Below, one piece after another: positions 26,001 to 41,000 of a stretch of DNA of 64,000 nt (its first letter is position 1; every line of letters begins with the position of its first letter). This DNA comes from Apostichopus japonicus. Lineage: Eukaryota > Echinodermata > Holothuroidea > Aspidochirotida > Stichopodidae. The notes beneath the pieces are model-generated. The model ran no database searches, had not been told where the DNA came from, and saw only the letters and a list, made by a program, of their open reading frames with translations. A program made the position numbers and the translations under genes. Location of the stretch: the NCBI RefSeq assembly GCF_037975245.1, contig NC_092574.1, positions 17,828,713 to 17,892,712 on the forward strand. Reading direction: 5' to 3'.

Positions 26001-29000
26001 TATTCCAAAGGAGAAGGACTGCCAAGAACTTTACAAGTCACTTCAAAAGTTATCCAACCCTGGTTAGTATTCTTGTCTTATAATTTAGGTTATTTTAGCA
26101 CTTATTTGTCCATAAAACAGTTAGACACAAATAGTCACAGATCTACTGTACCACTTGAAAACAACATTTCTCTTTTTTTTTTTTTTTTGGAGAGGCAAAT
26201 TATGCTGTCCTACAGTAGTTATCAATAGAAATAGCAGGGAATAATTTAGTTCTCAAATTTTGTATAGCACATTAGAAGGCACAGAATTTTTTGGTCTCGT
26301 GAAATAATATGGTCGGCCGTTCCCATGTACAAAGAACTGCTGTACATCTGTATATTGGTATAGCAACTTGACCATTATTCATAGCAAAAGAAAGTAATTT
26401 GGCACGTACTTCAGAACCAGGAAGTGATAGACAGTCATGGCATTGCTTTTATTTGATAGAGTATGAATTATAATAACTCCTCGTTTACGTGCCAATGTGA
26501 GAAAGAGAAGTATGGTGGTCAGTGTGCAACCAAGGTGGGCACAGGTCTACGATATGGAGGGTAATTGTGCATTTGTCTTGTAGCAAGAGTTGCAGCCATT
26601 ACTGGTGAGGATAAGACAAAAGTACAGCAATTAGTAAAGGGTGCATAAAGTTGCTTTTACAGTCAACTCATAAAGAGAGGGGAAAACAAACTGTTCGCAA
26701 ACTGTATAAATATCTCTACTGCAAATATCCTGTGTAGGTAATTCATGAATAAGTTAGTGGACCTGGCTATTTTATCCTAGCAGGATCTTAGCACTTCAAA
26801 GGCAAAGAGGAAAGGGAAGTTTGCCTTTGAAGAAGGTACTGCCAGGATAGAGACCTCTTCTATCTTGTAAAGTCAACTTATTAATCAAGTGATAAGTATC
26901 ACACCCGCATTAACGTCGGAGTTGTTAAGACCGATATTTAAGGGCGGCACTTGTACTCTTGGGTTTGATTTATTGTTCGTGGAACAACACACTTGATTTT
27001 CCTTGGTGTCACCAAACAAGATAAGGTCTAGTAAATAACACTCTTTAATATCTGACAACAATATCAAAGTATTAGAAACCCTCAGAAAGAACTGTACATA
27101 GGAAGCAAACATAGCAAATTTAACAGCATAGGAAGCAAAACATAGCAAATTTAACAGCATAGGAAGCAAAACATAGCAAATTCAACAGCATTGATTGAAA
27201 GACTGAACAAGTTTTAACAAATAGGCTTACCAGGAAAAAATTTAGTGTTCAGAGTTTGTGTAGCAGTTTTGAAGACTCTGAATTTGGTCTCTTATAAGTT
27301 CCTGTTGTTCCCTTGTAACATACAAACACTGCTATACATCTTTCACACTTGTAAACAGTAGCGAGATGAAATACCACTACCAGATGAATTATTCTCTGTC
27401 TACAATGGAAGAACCTGGTTCATTTAGTTGGAAAGTGCAATTTAAGATTTATCACAGTAAAAATGCTCTCCTTGAAATTCACACAAATTTTTCATTGGCA
27501 ATAATACTGTCGAGAATGCCAAGTACGGTTTTACTGTGAATTACAGTACAGCTGTAATTATTGATAGACTACTCAGCACAGGCTGTATCGGTTTGATTGG
27601 TTATAAAATGCATTCCCAAATTCTCTTTCCATACCCTTTCCATACTTCCATACTTCCATACTCTTGCTCTAAATTTGTAGAAACATACTGTTAAAGGTAA
27701 TAAATATCAATTATGCAGATGTTAAATATTTGGCAACTCTGGATGTTTACTAAGTAGAACAAACACCAAAGACTTCCAGGGAGTTCTATTTTTATGTGAA
27801 ATATATGTAAAGATCACTTAGTCAAACTGTCATTCAGAGCTAGATTGAGAAAAAAATTTGAGACTTTTGTTGTTAATAATGAACCCAAAAAGTGAGGATG
27901 TTACTTCTAAGTCCTGTTAAACTACATATTGCATTGTTTGAATACTTAAATTTACAAAACGAAACACAATTACAAAAATCATTAACACATTATCACATAA
28001 CAGATTTGATTTTATTCTTCCTTCTCCAAATGGATGGAAATTTTAGTACAAAACGATACTAATGCATTTTGAAATATGAAACAACGACAAGAAATTTAAA
28101 TGTTGGTCTTTACTTAGAGTATTTACTGTATACAAATACAAAACAAATCTTTTTTTAAATTTTTTTAAAGTAAACTGTATAATTACAATCAGCAAGATTA
28201 CCATAACTAATCGATATAGAAAAGAACAAGTTAATGTGAAAAAGCAAGTCTAAAGACGCCAAGAAGGCTGTTTGTTTATATACCTGACTCTCCGCATGAA
28301 GAGGCTTTGATACTTGTTAAGCATTCAAGACTGACATTTTGACAGGTTTGAAACATCTCCCGGGAAATTTTAAGCACCTTTTGAGGAATATATTTGAATA
28401 TTAAATTGGTACATGCGAGCCTCACAAGTCTGTGGAGCTGTATTTTATCTTAAGAGAACGACTATATCATATATTATGGATTTATTGATATATTATACAG
28501 TGGATCTGTATGAAAGGGCAAGTGAAAGTAAAACATGGTCCTGTACTGTACAATATATGTACAGTATACAGGTATATAGATATCGATTGTGTGAAGTTGG
28601 GAACAACTGAGTTTGAAATGAATCTATTGTAGGACTGGGGATGTGTTTGAAGGTATTTATGCAGGAAGGAAGGAGTGGGGGATCAGCACATGCTCTCCTG
28701 TATGTATGAAGGAGGCAGTGGGAGGGGGGAGGGGTTGGGGGCAGTGGGGGTTGCTGGTATGGCAGAGGACAAGTACAGACCTGCAGTATAAGGCAGTGGA
28801 GCTGCAAAAAACTAACTTGTTGGTCCTCTACTGACTCTTTGTATAGCTACTTCAGACTATCATTTCTGTACCAGTTCAATTTAAATGACTGTACAGCGAT
28901 TCATAGGTACATTTATGGGGAATCGTGTTCAGTTTGAACAGAGAGCAGCTGCTAAGGAAGTAATCTGTAGTATTATTTGCATTATAATGTTCCAACATGG

Positions 29001-32000
29001 AAAGGAAGGGCAATCAACAATGTGCAGCTCAATCTCATTAAATCTGTTTGCTCACATACTGGAATCACTGATTAACCATCTAAGTATATGTACACATTCT
29101 GTCCGTTTTACTATTAATTTGATGTACTGCTATGAGTTTGATTGAGCGCTATTTTCAGTTAAATAACAATTTGGACAATTGTTTTTTTTTAGATAAAGTG
29201 AAACTGTTAACAAACTGCTTATCCACGAAAGAGCCTGTGTATGAGAATGTGTAAAAGAAAGTTGGCCTGACATTTTGATCCTAGCAGGATCTTCTTCAAA
29301 GGCTAAAACATTTTAGCCTCTGAAGCCATTTAGCCTCTTTCTTTAGCCTCTGAAGAAGATCCTGCTAGGATCAAAACGTCAGGCCAACTTACCTTTACAC
29401 TATTGTTTTTTCCTTTTTTATAACTTTTACTTTCTGTTTCAGAAAAAAAAAATGGTATATTGTAATAAAAACATATTTCAACAATCTTAATAAAACTGCT
29501 ACGCCCTACTAAAATTGAAAGTATTAAATTATTGCCTGGATTCAGGACAAATGGTTTCAGTTCTGTCAAAAGTTATTATCTCACAATTTTATCACTTTCA
29601 GGGAATACTTTATCCAGTGTCGCATTGCAAAATGCAACTCAAAATAGGCACATTGCTATACAAAGTGTAAAGATGTATAGCAGCTTAAATTGTACACAAG
29701 AACTACAATATAGTACATTATAAGCAGGGTTGGCCAGTTTTTACCGGGCGGTTTTTACCGCCCGGTAAAAACCAGGTTTTTACTGGGAGGTTTTTCCCAC
29801 CTTTAAGTGGGAAAAACTGGGAAAAACCTCAAATTATATAGAATTCCTAAAAATTCATGTGGAACTTGTGGAGGAGCATAGAAACTACAAGAAAATGTCA
29901 TCTTATGGTAGGGGGTTGGGTTACATCTAAAGAACAGCCATGATCTATAACTTTGTGAGTTTACCGATTAGACTATTATAAATAATTCAAATAAATAATA
30001 TATTGGATGCTCAAATCAACCAACTTTATTTTCCTTTCGAGATGCATAATTCCATAATCTAGAGAATGGACAAGTATCAAACTGTTGGTGCCTCCTAGGG
30101 CTATGGTTCATCATATTATACATGTCACATTGTCTTGTTACATATATATAATGCAACACCATCACAAAAACATGGAAAGTGAGCAAACATATTCACAGTG
30201 TAACTTTTACAACTCGCTCGCCAAGTAGATCTCTCAAGTAACAATGAAAACTACATAGAGTGTACTCTGTTAAATTCTTGCAAACTACAGTATGAACTAT
30301 GAACATTTTTTTGTGTCTTAAAATATAAGTTACGTGAAACTAAAAAATACCTGTATAGTGTTCAACCTGTCAAGCTCGGCATAACAATTTTGCAAAGTGA
30401 ATATTAGCTGGACCTCCAGAGTAAATAACTGACGTTTAAACACATAATTCCCAGAACTCTAATGACAGTGTCCAGTATGAGACTATGAGTCTGATGTTGT
30501 AGCTCCTGCTATAGCATACTTTCAGGTTGAAGTGCTTTAGGTTTTCAGTAGGCACAGACTACCAGTCCACTTCTCCTTTCCCTCGTAGATACCTATAGCA
30601 AGCTACAAGTTTCGCTGCTTTTTCCACCCCCAACCTGTTCCTCAGTTTTGTCTGGATCATACCAAAATTGGAGAAAACTCTCTCTATTGATATATTAATT
30701 GAATGAACTGTCTGAGCACATAATAGGCCTGAAGAATTTAGGAGGGGTGAGTGTCCCAGTGTAGACGTATAATGGTTTGGGCAATAGGCAATGCATACTG
30801 CTAAAGAGATTGTGACAGAATAACTATATATACATGTGCAATATGAAAAATACTCTATTTTCCACAAAAAGTAGAATTAGGTTGTGATAAAATAGCTCAA
30901 AATGAAGCTAAGAAACTCCCATATTCAATAACATATGTCTGTCATGAAACAATATCATGCCTACTGATGACCCTGCATATTACGGACAAGTAATAATAGT
31001 TTTCGAGACCGAGGCGGTTTTTACCGGTATTTACCAGTTTTTCCCGGTTTTTACCTGGTTTTTACCGCTTAGTGGGAAAAACAGGTTTTTCCCGGGGAAA
31101 ATGCCAACCCTGATTATAAGACAAACTCAGTGTCTTCAAAACAGCTACACACAATTTTAACAATAAATTATTCCCTGACTTATTGTCCTCAAAACTCTCA
31201 GTCTCTCAAATGCTAAAAATATTGCCAGCAGCTTTCAGATTTAATTTCTCAGGAGATTCTACCCCTTCCTCGATGAGAGGCTGGTTAAATTAGATGATTT
31301 ATCCTCTCAGGGAGCCGATAAAGTCTTCTGCAGGAGGAAGTGACGATTGTACCTGATCGGTGTTAGTTTGTCTAGCATATTTGACAGCAAAATCAAATGG
31401 CCTGTAATCCATCAACAGTTGTTCGTAACCAGAAGTACAATACTAGATTCATGCACAATTCATTCAAGAAATACAATCATATACTGTAGACCAGTGGTTC
31501 TCAAAGTGGTCCCTGCCACCCCCCTGGTGGCGTTGGGAAGTCTGGGGGGTGCTACAGGGTACACGGGGAGTAGGGGGCCGTTGGCACTGATTTGGGGTCC
31601 CTGACGATTACGACTCAACTCTGCAGCGATTTAGGGCACAATAAGGCATCCAGGGGGTCTGGGAGCCAAAAAAATAAATATTGTTGAGAGAAAATTCATC
31701 ATCTTGTAGGGAATGTAGGCTATATTTTAATTCCTATATGTATATCTTCGGACAGTCTGAATGCTCGCTTGAGCGGCCGACTATGAACTGTAGGTCAAGG
31801 GGAGGGGGAAAGGGGTATTGGGACAGTTCAAGATGGTCGAAGGGGGCGGTCGCCTAAAAAAAGTTTGAGAACCACTGCTGTAGACTGTTTCTACTTCACC
31901 AGCTGTTATTCAAGTGAGTGACAGGACCGTGCTGCTTTTATAAAATATCCATTCTTCTCTCAATTTGCAGAGGACTTGACTGATATGTATGCATTCACTT

Positions 32001-35000
32001 ACAAATCTGCCAGTCTGTCTCCCTCTGTGACTGCAGGATGGGACCAATTCGATCTACATACAGAGTATGCGAGGATGGGGATTCCCAATGGCTTCTGGAA
32101 GGCGTCTGCCGTTAATCGCGATTATGAGGTCAGACTCGCTGTACAATGATAAGCATGTCATGATAGTTTCTTAGTCTGTACTATGACACCTACAGTAAGG
32201 AGGTTTCTATGTTACAGATCAAAAGTTTTCAATTTTGGAAAAAAAACATTCTTGAGATTTTCTACTGTATCTTATCTGTCTCCTCTCAGAAAATTCCTCA
32301 CCATCTAGTTCATGAAATTTTTCTTTTTTTTAGGATATTTAGGACTTCTCTCATATGACTGTGATGTCAAGGTCATGCCCCCCCCCCTCCTCATGTTTTC
32401 TTTTGTCCAGATATGGCATTTCTTATTTCAGTGTCTTCACATCGTTTGTAGAGCAACTGTTCAAAATTCGGTTGTCGATATTTCCAAAGGTACTGACTGT
32501 ACCAAGGATAAGTCAAACTAGGATTGTATTTGATCAAAAGTAAGACACCCTCCTAGAATTTTTGTACTTTATGAAAATTACCGAGTCTGTAACTATGAGA
32601 ATTGAATCTAGATCCTAATCATTTTGTGCCCTGAAATATTCAGAAAATGGAATACTTACAAACACCAACAAATAAATAACTTTAAAAATTACTATCGTGA
32701 AATGAAACATGATAAATGAAGCTAGTCGATTTCATTGTTAGAGAAACTTGTAATTGCATATTATTGAAAATTTGCTGAAAATCAACTCCTCGTGTATGAG
32801 TAACTAACTAATGCACATAGATTTTTTTCTTGAAATACAGCAACTTTAGCAACTTGATGCAATAGGAATATTGGTCACAGTTTATGGAAATTAAAGTTCA
32901 GATTTCATGAAATTAAATTACTATATAAAGAGTTGTATGCTCATCTTCCTTATTATGTATGGCACAGAATGAGCCTAGCGATAGCCATGTCAGGGTATAC
33001 AAAAGGAGTATGTTTAGTGCTTGACACTAACTTGGCAAGGTAAGGCAAACTGGTCTTTAAAGGGACTGTATAGTAGAGCATTGATTGATAGTACCAAAAT
33101 TGATTGAAGACTCAGTTAATATCACCCTGAATATTTTTTTCAACACAATCAGTTTTACAAAGTTATTTAAACCGTGTCAGCAGATATTCCAAAAATGTCA
33201 AAGAATGTGTTGAAAATTGTCTCTTGATTATTAAACATTGAAATGTTTCGTCCAAAATCTAGCATACCCAGTAGGTTTTGTGTCACTGCATAATTAATTC
33301 CCTTTAAAGATTTTTTTAAATCGAAAGTGAACACCAACAACGGTCAGTATTCAAGGAAGTGTTTCTCTGCAGGATGACAGGCTTAGAAACACCTCCTCTA
33401 TTTCCTCTGTTGTTCCAGGTATGCCCCACATATCCCAGGATGATCCACGTGCCAGCAGCTTCCCAGTCGTCTGTCTTGTTTGGCAGTGCTAAATTTAGAA
33501 GCAGGGGAAGGCTGCCTGTATTATCATACTTGCATCATAACATGGTAAGCCATTGCAAGGAAACCTTGTTCCTAGCTTTAAGTCATAATGCATTTATCAA
33601 GTCTTTCTGCTGTGGAATTTAAATGTACACATGTTTACACAACGCTGTTTCAGCACCATGCCTCGTGTTCGTTATGATGATTACTGAAAATGGGAATAGA
33701 GTAAAAAAGAAAAGTGTTAACGAAGGCTGCTCCTCTTCCATTGCAAAAGGCCTGTGTAGGTGTGATATGCAAGAGTTACCCCGTAGAGAGCTCGTCTGAT
33801 TGTCGATGCTAGCAGAATCTTCTGCAGAGGCTCAGGGAAACGAAAACAGACTAAGAACACATTAATGGACACAGATGGACAGAAAAGTTTTAATTGGACA
33901 AATGAGCAATGGATAGAGCAAAAATTAGACAAACAACAAAGGAGAGGTCAGATGAAAGGAATAAGAGCGATGAGATTCTGAAAATGGAAATACTAATTGT
34001 TCTCTGTGTAAAAAAGAACTGCTTAATGTTCAGAATCAAAATAGCCGGATAGGCACTCTGCCTGTTCCTTGTCGTCTCTGCCTGGATTAAACCGTTCTCA
34101 TTTAGATGTCTGAAAGAGGAAGTTTTAGCCTATGAAATTAATACTTTAAGCTATGTAACTTATAAACCAGTAAAACTTTTAAACCAGTAAATTCTGCAGA
34201 GTTTCAGTGAAAAGATGAAAACAGACTAAGAACACATTAAGAACACATTAATGGACACAAGATGGACAGACAAGTTTTAATTGTACAAAAGAGCAATGGA
34301 TAGAGCAGAATTAGACAAAACAACAAAGGAGAGGTAAGATGAAAGAAATAAGAGCGATGAGAGGCTAAAAAACGGAGATACTTATTGTTCTCTGCATATG
34401 AAAGAACTGCTCAATGTTCAGAATCAAAAGAGCTAGATTGGCACTCGGCCTGTTCGTTGTCATTTCTGCCTGGTTTAAACCTGAGGATTTTTCTTATTGA
34501 GATGTCTGAAAGAGGAAGTTTAGCATATGAAACTAAAACTTTAAGATATGTTACTTATAAACCAGTAAACTTATAAAACCAGTAAATTCTATGTGTATAC
34601 AAGAACTGCTTAATGTTCAGATATATAACATAGGTTGAGTTTCCTTCAGGGAATATGCTTCTTCAATGCTGATTGTAATGTTCCTCATGTGGCAAGTTAC
34701 ACTGGGTTGGCACTCTGCCTGTTTCCTGTTATTTCTGTCTGGATTAAAACCGGCCCATTGTTCTTATTTAGATGTCTGAAAGAGGAAGTTTATCCTATGA
34801 AAATAATATTTAAGGATATGTAACTTATCAACCAGTAACTTCTTCAAGCATCCTGTAGATGTGCGTTCATTACTCACTCGACGGATTCTGTCGCTGGTGT
34901 TGTGTTGAAAGTGAAAAAGCCGTATGGCTTTTGTCATAGGAATTAATATGGAACATTTCAATGCACTGACTGTAAGTCTAAGTCATACATTGCGATGTTT

Positions 35001-38000
35001 CCATAGAATTGGAAGTTCTTAATATGATAACATCAATTGGGGGTTTAAAGAAACTGGTATTACATTATCACAAAAATTCTGTCCAAGTTAAACAAATTCA
35101 GTGAGCTGCACAAATTATGCTAAAGATTGTGGCATTTTTTGGTTGTGTTTCTCACATAAACAGTAACCTATTGCAGTACATTATGATACATGCACACTAT
35201 TCTTGTACCCTTAGAATGCTCTGAAAAAGCATAAACACATCCTTATCATCTGTTAGAAAAGATATTTCTTGAGTAAAGAGACAGTTTTATGGATCAGTAA
35301 AGGCATAGTTTTCAAGTTAATTGTATGAAATTTATTTTCCTAGAACCACTTAAAGTTGTTCAGCAAAGCTTTGTTAGTCTAACCAAAGAAGCATGTGAAG
35401 AGGCAGGTTGAGGGGGGGGGGGGAGGAGGGGGGATAGGATGTTGTGTAATTGTCTGTTTTTGAGTCCTGTAGAGTGTTTTTTTTTCACTTTGTGTGTTTT
35501 TACTCTGGGAGATTCCTGCTTTTTTTTTCTGTCATTTTTTCCAATTTTTTTTTTCTCCAATTTTTTTTTTTTACTTTTGCTGACATCGATCCATCTTGTA
35601 CCATGTACTCGTTGTGCTTTTGTGACCAAATCACAAATAAATGCATACATTTTTTTTTTTTGGGTGGTTTTTCCCATCCTGAGAAGACAACCCCTTTACG
35701 TTATGACAATTTCCTTTCTCTCTAGGCTGCGATGTGTCGATGCAGTCAACCACTGGCTGGTTTCAGCGCTAGGTGTATGGAAGATGAACAAATGCTACAA
35801 GATATTCTACTTGCCAATAAGGATAGTTCTTTTATGTATGTTGTGGACACAAGGCCTCGGGTAAATTGTTAACATGTTTTAACTTTTGACAACCTGCAGA
35901 CATAGAAGATGGGGCTAAGGGGAGGGAGGGGAGCTGTGAGATGCACCTCATTCAGATGGGGGCAAAATCAAAGAAAAAAAAGAAAAGGCAATGTATGCAC
36001 TTTGAAGGGGTCCCTGTAGCTTCTATATGATTTATTTTTTTGTCCATTTGATTACACCACTCTACTCCATCTCATTCCCCCCCCCCCCCCACCCGCTACA
36101 CCCTTAAAACAACAATGGGCCCCAACACCTATGAACGCAAGACAAAGTTCCTCATATATATATATATTATATCACCTGGAAATACGATCTAGGTAGGTAT
36201 TTTTCATGACATTAATTTTACCATTTACACCCAGCTACCCAACACGGTATGTTTTTTTGCAAGGAATCTGTTTTTCTGATTTGTTCCCACCAAGAAGGGA
36301 TGACATTCACTTAATAGGTTTCCAAATTATGCTATTTTATCAACCATGCATCGCATACAGCGCTAATGATTTTGTCGTTTTGTTTTCCATTTGTCGATTG
36401 ACTAGATAAATGCCATGGTCAACAGGGCCTCAGGGAAAGGTTACGAGAACGAAGACTTCTACACAAACATCAAGTTTAAATTTATAGGAATTGAGAACAT
36501 ACATGTTATGAGAAACAGTCTACAGAAGCTCTTAGAAGGTGAGAAAGGATTCTAATATATCTTATACTTTAATAGATCAATTAATCGGATGACTCTAATT
36601 AAAACATTTTATCGAATAATTTTATCGGATGTCTCTGCTTCTTTGTAAGATTTAAGTGATTAATTTTATTGGATGCTTCCATTGCCGATGACAATTTTAT
36701 GGACTCAATTTCCATAATTTTTGATTAGTTGTTTGACCTTTTTTTCCATTTCTGTTTTAGTATGTGAATTGAAGAATCCATCTATGGAAAACTTTCTGTC
36801 AGGGATTGACTCTAGTAATTGGTTAAGGCACATCAAGGCCGTTCTAGATACATCATACTTCATCGCCAAGGTGAGTTGTTCATTATTTATGTCTACACAG
36901 ATATAACCTAAGTTATAGCCTCAATATGATTCCTTGCCTCTAACCTAGTATACTTTATCCCATAGCATTATAGTCTTCTCTGGATGTTTTCGAGCTGCTT
37001 AGTTAGACATTCCTCGAGGTTAACCCAGGGGTGTGTACCGCCCTGCTCTATCAGATCTATTAGCAGAAACAGACTACAGTCAGTCATTGAATTTTTATTG
37101 AAGTTAGTTTCACCACAGTGGACTGATTATTTCCAAGCCCACTTTTTTTACACTTTCTAAAATGTCCACGCAGTCAAAACTGGATGTTACTTTATACGTT
37201 TGTGCATCCGACACTAGATGCTACTCTATACGTCCACGCATCAAACACTGAAAGCTGCTCCTTTAAATGCTCAAAACTTTGAATGAAAAGTCTAAGCTAT
37301 TTTCTAAAAATTCTAAAAAAGATTAATGCCTCCATCAAACAGTAGAGGAAAGTGAAAGTCCTGGTTCATGGAAAATCTTATTTGACCATGCCTTAAGGAA
37401 GTACGGGGGAGCAGCTTTCTATTTGAATGCAATGTTTGTAAATATGATATTAAGATATCTAATACGTTTATCCAGGGAAGAATGCAATGCTTGGTCTGAA
37501 TACAACTTTCACTCTCCAGAAAAATAATGCTTACTCAAATCAGTGTATTCTCAATGATTCTGATATTAAGATTAACAATATATGTTATTTATTCTAAAAC
37601 CTTGAAGCAGAAAAATGCATATTTTAGAAAGTGATTTTGTAGGTGTAATGGCAATGTAATGTACTATCTTACCTTCATCTTAAAATTTGACATCACCAAT
37701 GCCTCTCCCTTCACATTTTACTGCGGTATTCTTTCTACCATCCCAAGTGATCAGAAAACGAACTCAGACCCAATTAATGAACGGAATGAAAATATGAAAA
37801 GACTCCTTGTTTTACCAAGGGCGCCTATAATTTTTACATGCAAAGTAAAAGCTCTTCCACGGAGGACTAAGTCAAGGTGGGAATGTTGTAGCAGTAACAA
37901 CTATTGTTGGTCAGATATCTTTACCCTTCCTTTTGCAAGCAGTAAGGTTCTGTATCTTCAGTATGGAATTATACATCTATTAGGAACTAACTCTTTTCTG

Positions 38001-41000
38001 TACAAACCTAATTGCAGGCACTCCCCCTTATGCTCCTTCTGCAATGAAGAAAATGAAACATCAGAAACATTTTCTTTTGGTTTTGCTTCATTACTATTTT
38101 CATTTTTACTTTTATTACTATGATTTTGGAACAATGTTTTTCATTTAAGTGTCAAATTGGTTCTATTGGTTCTATATATTTAATATTTAGGTTTTTGTTA
38201 CTATTTGTTTTTAGGTTTTACATTTATACAGCGCTTTGAGCAGCTTTGCTGATTATGCGCTATATAAATATTACTTATTATTATTATTATTATTAAATAT
38301 CCCTTTGACCTAATAACTTGGAGTGTGTCCAAAAAAAACCCCCCAAAAACAGTACAGCAATGAATCTTATGTAACTTAATTTCATTTCATATTTTATTTT
38401 AAATTGATATGCTGTGTGCTTCACAGTCCATTGTGTAAAAGTACCTTGCACCATGTGGGAATGAACTGCAGTTTTACTTGTTGTTTAATGTGTGTGTGGA
38501 TGGGTGGGGGAGGAGGTGGGGGAGGGGGGGATGAAGGATACGGGAGGTGACTCAACACCCTTCATACATAAAAGTTGATAAGTATAATTAAAGTATTGAA
38601 AAGACACCAAGATCCATTTCATGATGAAGCCTGACTTGAACTGTCTTTTAATAAACAGTCCCAGGTATAGTTTGATAAATCCTTAGACTGCTGCCATCGG
38701 ATATTAACAGATCTGCTAGAGGTAATGTGAAAGAGGTACCAGCACCTGTAACTGTATACTAGTTAAATATGTTGTGTGAAATCTCACAGAAGATTGTAGG
38801 TGTGTCTGACACAGTCGGTGCAACGGATAGTCGTGGTATTAATTTATTCATTAATCTGTCAAAAAATAAGATGGTAACAATTATTCCATGTTGAAGTACA
38901 TGGTCGGATAGCCACACAATATAACATCTCTTGTTATTTTATTAAGTCAGAGAGAATGCCCATGGCTTGTGAGCTGTAAAATTATTTACTTTTTGTTTTA
39001 AAATTTTTAGAAAGAGTACAGTAGATGTTAGCTACACTAGTGTTTGCTTTCACAATCTTAATATACTGAAATCAACAACTAAACAAGATACAACCAACTT
39101 GTGCAATTATGTATGAGTACTACAACAGCTTGTGTAAACTTAAAAGTAGAATCCCCCTCGTTAGGATATTAAGTACTTGACTCTAAGTACTGGTACTTAT
39201 AGTCTTTCACTAGTATTTATAAATATGAGTTACATACTTTACTCTAGTAACGGTACTTATATTCTTGGGCTAGTATTTATATGAGTTACGTACTTGACTC
39301 TAAGTACTGGGACTTATATTCTTGGACTAGTATTTATATGAATTGAATTGAATTTATTTCTACATTCCATTCCATTATTTACATTTACATTTGAACATTT
39401 TTTACATTTACATTTTACATTTACATTTACATTTTGAACAATTTATGATGAATATAGATGGTATCAAATACATTAAACAGTAAATATAGAGTATTGAAAT
39501 AATATATATGTGAGATGGAAGTAGAGGAACCAGAAATAAGTGGTTACTTTTCTGGTCTGGTCCCTTTATAACAAAGAAAGTGCAAAATACAACACCCACC
39601 CCACCAACCCCCGTCCCACCTCCCCCCCCCCAAAAAAAACCCAACAAAGTCAGAATCTTATAAAAAGAAAAAGAAGCATAAGAGAAAAAAAAAACAGGAA
39701 GTACAACTAAGATGGATTGCTATGCAGTAGGTATTGTTTTAGTTTTTGCTTAAAAGTATTGAGTGTTGGAGAAATTTTAATGACATGATTAAGAGAATTC
39801 CAGAAGGGTACACCTGTGCTACGAATTTGAGAATGGTTAAGACTAGTTCTAGAGTAAGGATGGTGTAGCATATTCATCGAACGAGTGTTATAAGTGTGAT
39901 AGCTAGAATTGCAAGTATAAAAGTTATTAAAAGCTGGTGGGAGAAGACCATGATGAAATTTGTACATAAATATCCCTAGTTGGTACTTGTACAAATCATA
40001 TAAAGTTAATGTATTGGAGTCTATAAAGAGAGGAGCAGTATGCGAGATGTAATGAGTCTGGTTTATATTGCGGATAACACGTTTCTGTAACTTAAATAAA
40101 CTGTTAAGTAGAGTTGACTGTGTGTTGCCCCAGACAAGAAGACTATAGTTGAGATGGGGAAGCACAAGAGCATTATACAGGGTCAAAAGTGACTTCTTAG
40201 GTAAAAAATTCTTTAGTCTATTGATCACACCATTGGATTTAGAAAGCTTCTTGCTGACCTCGGAGATGTGTTGTTTCCAAGTCAACTTATCATCAATGGT
40301 TATCCCTAAAAAATTAGCATGAGGTGAAGCATCAACTTGATGCCCATCCAGTATAACATTAATGTTACTAGAGTCTTGGACCTTGTTATCAAAAATCAGT
40401 AATTTTGTTTTTAGAATATTAAGAGAAAGTTTATTTGTTCTGAGCCAGTCAGAAATGTTTGAGAAACCACTAGCAGCTTCAGCAAGAGTGTCACGTAAGT
40501 TCTTATTTTGTAGGAATACTGTGGTATCGTCAACAAACAAGATAAAAGTTGAGTTCACAGATGAATTATAAATATCATTGATATAGAGAATAAACAATAG
40601 GGGTCCTAGTATAGAACCCTGCGGTACACCAATATTACATAGGATACGATCTGAGTGGGAACTATTAAACTGTACATAATTACAACGATTATGGAGATAA
40701 CTTTTAAACCAATTATGGGCGGTACCACGAACACCATAGGCAAACAATTTATTTAATAAGATACGATGATCAATGGTATCAAAAGCCTTAGAAAGATCAA
40801 TGAATATGGCAGCAGTAGTGAGCCTATTGTCCAAACCTCTTGAAATTTTATCTATGAGACTTAAAGCAGCCATATAAGTAGAATGTTTATTGCGAAAACC
40901 ATATTGATTTGTAAATAGGATTTTATGTTTTGTAATAAACTTATAAAGTCTATCGTATGCAAGACGTTCAATGATTTTAGAAATGACAGGTAACACAGAT

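Noticed and set aside
35439-35864. Plus-strand Phe/Leu-rich frame
   Set aside because: A poly-T artefact that runs into MTMR exon 6 in the wrong frame.
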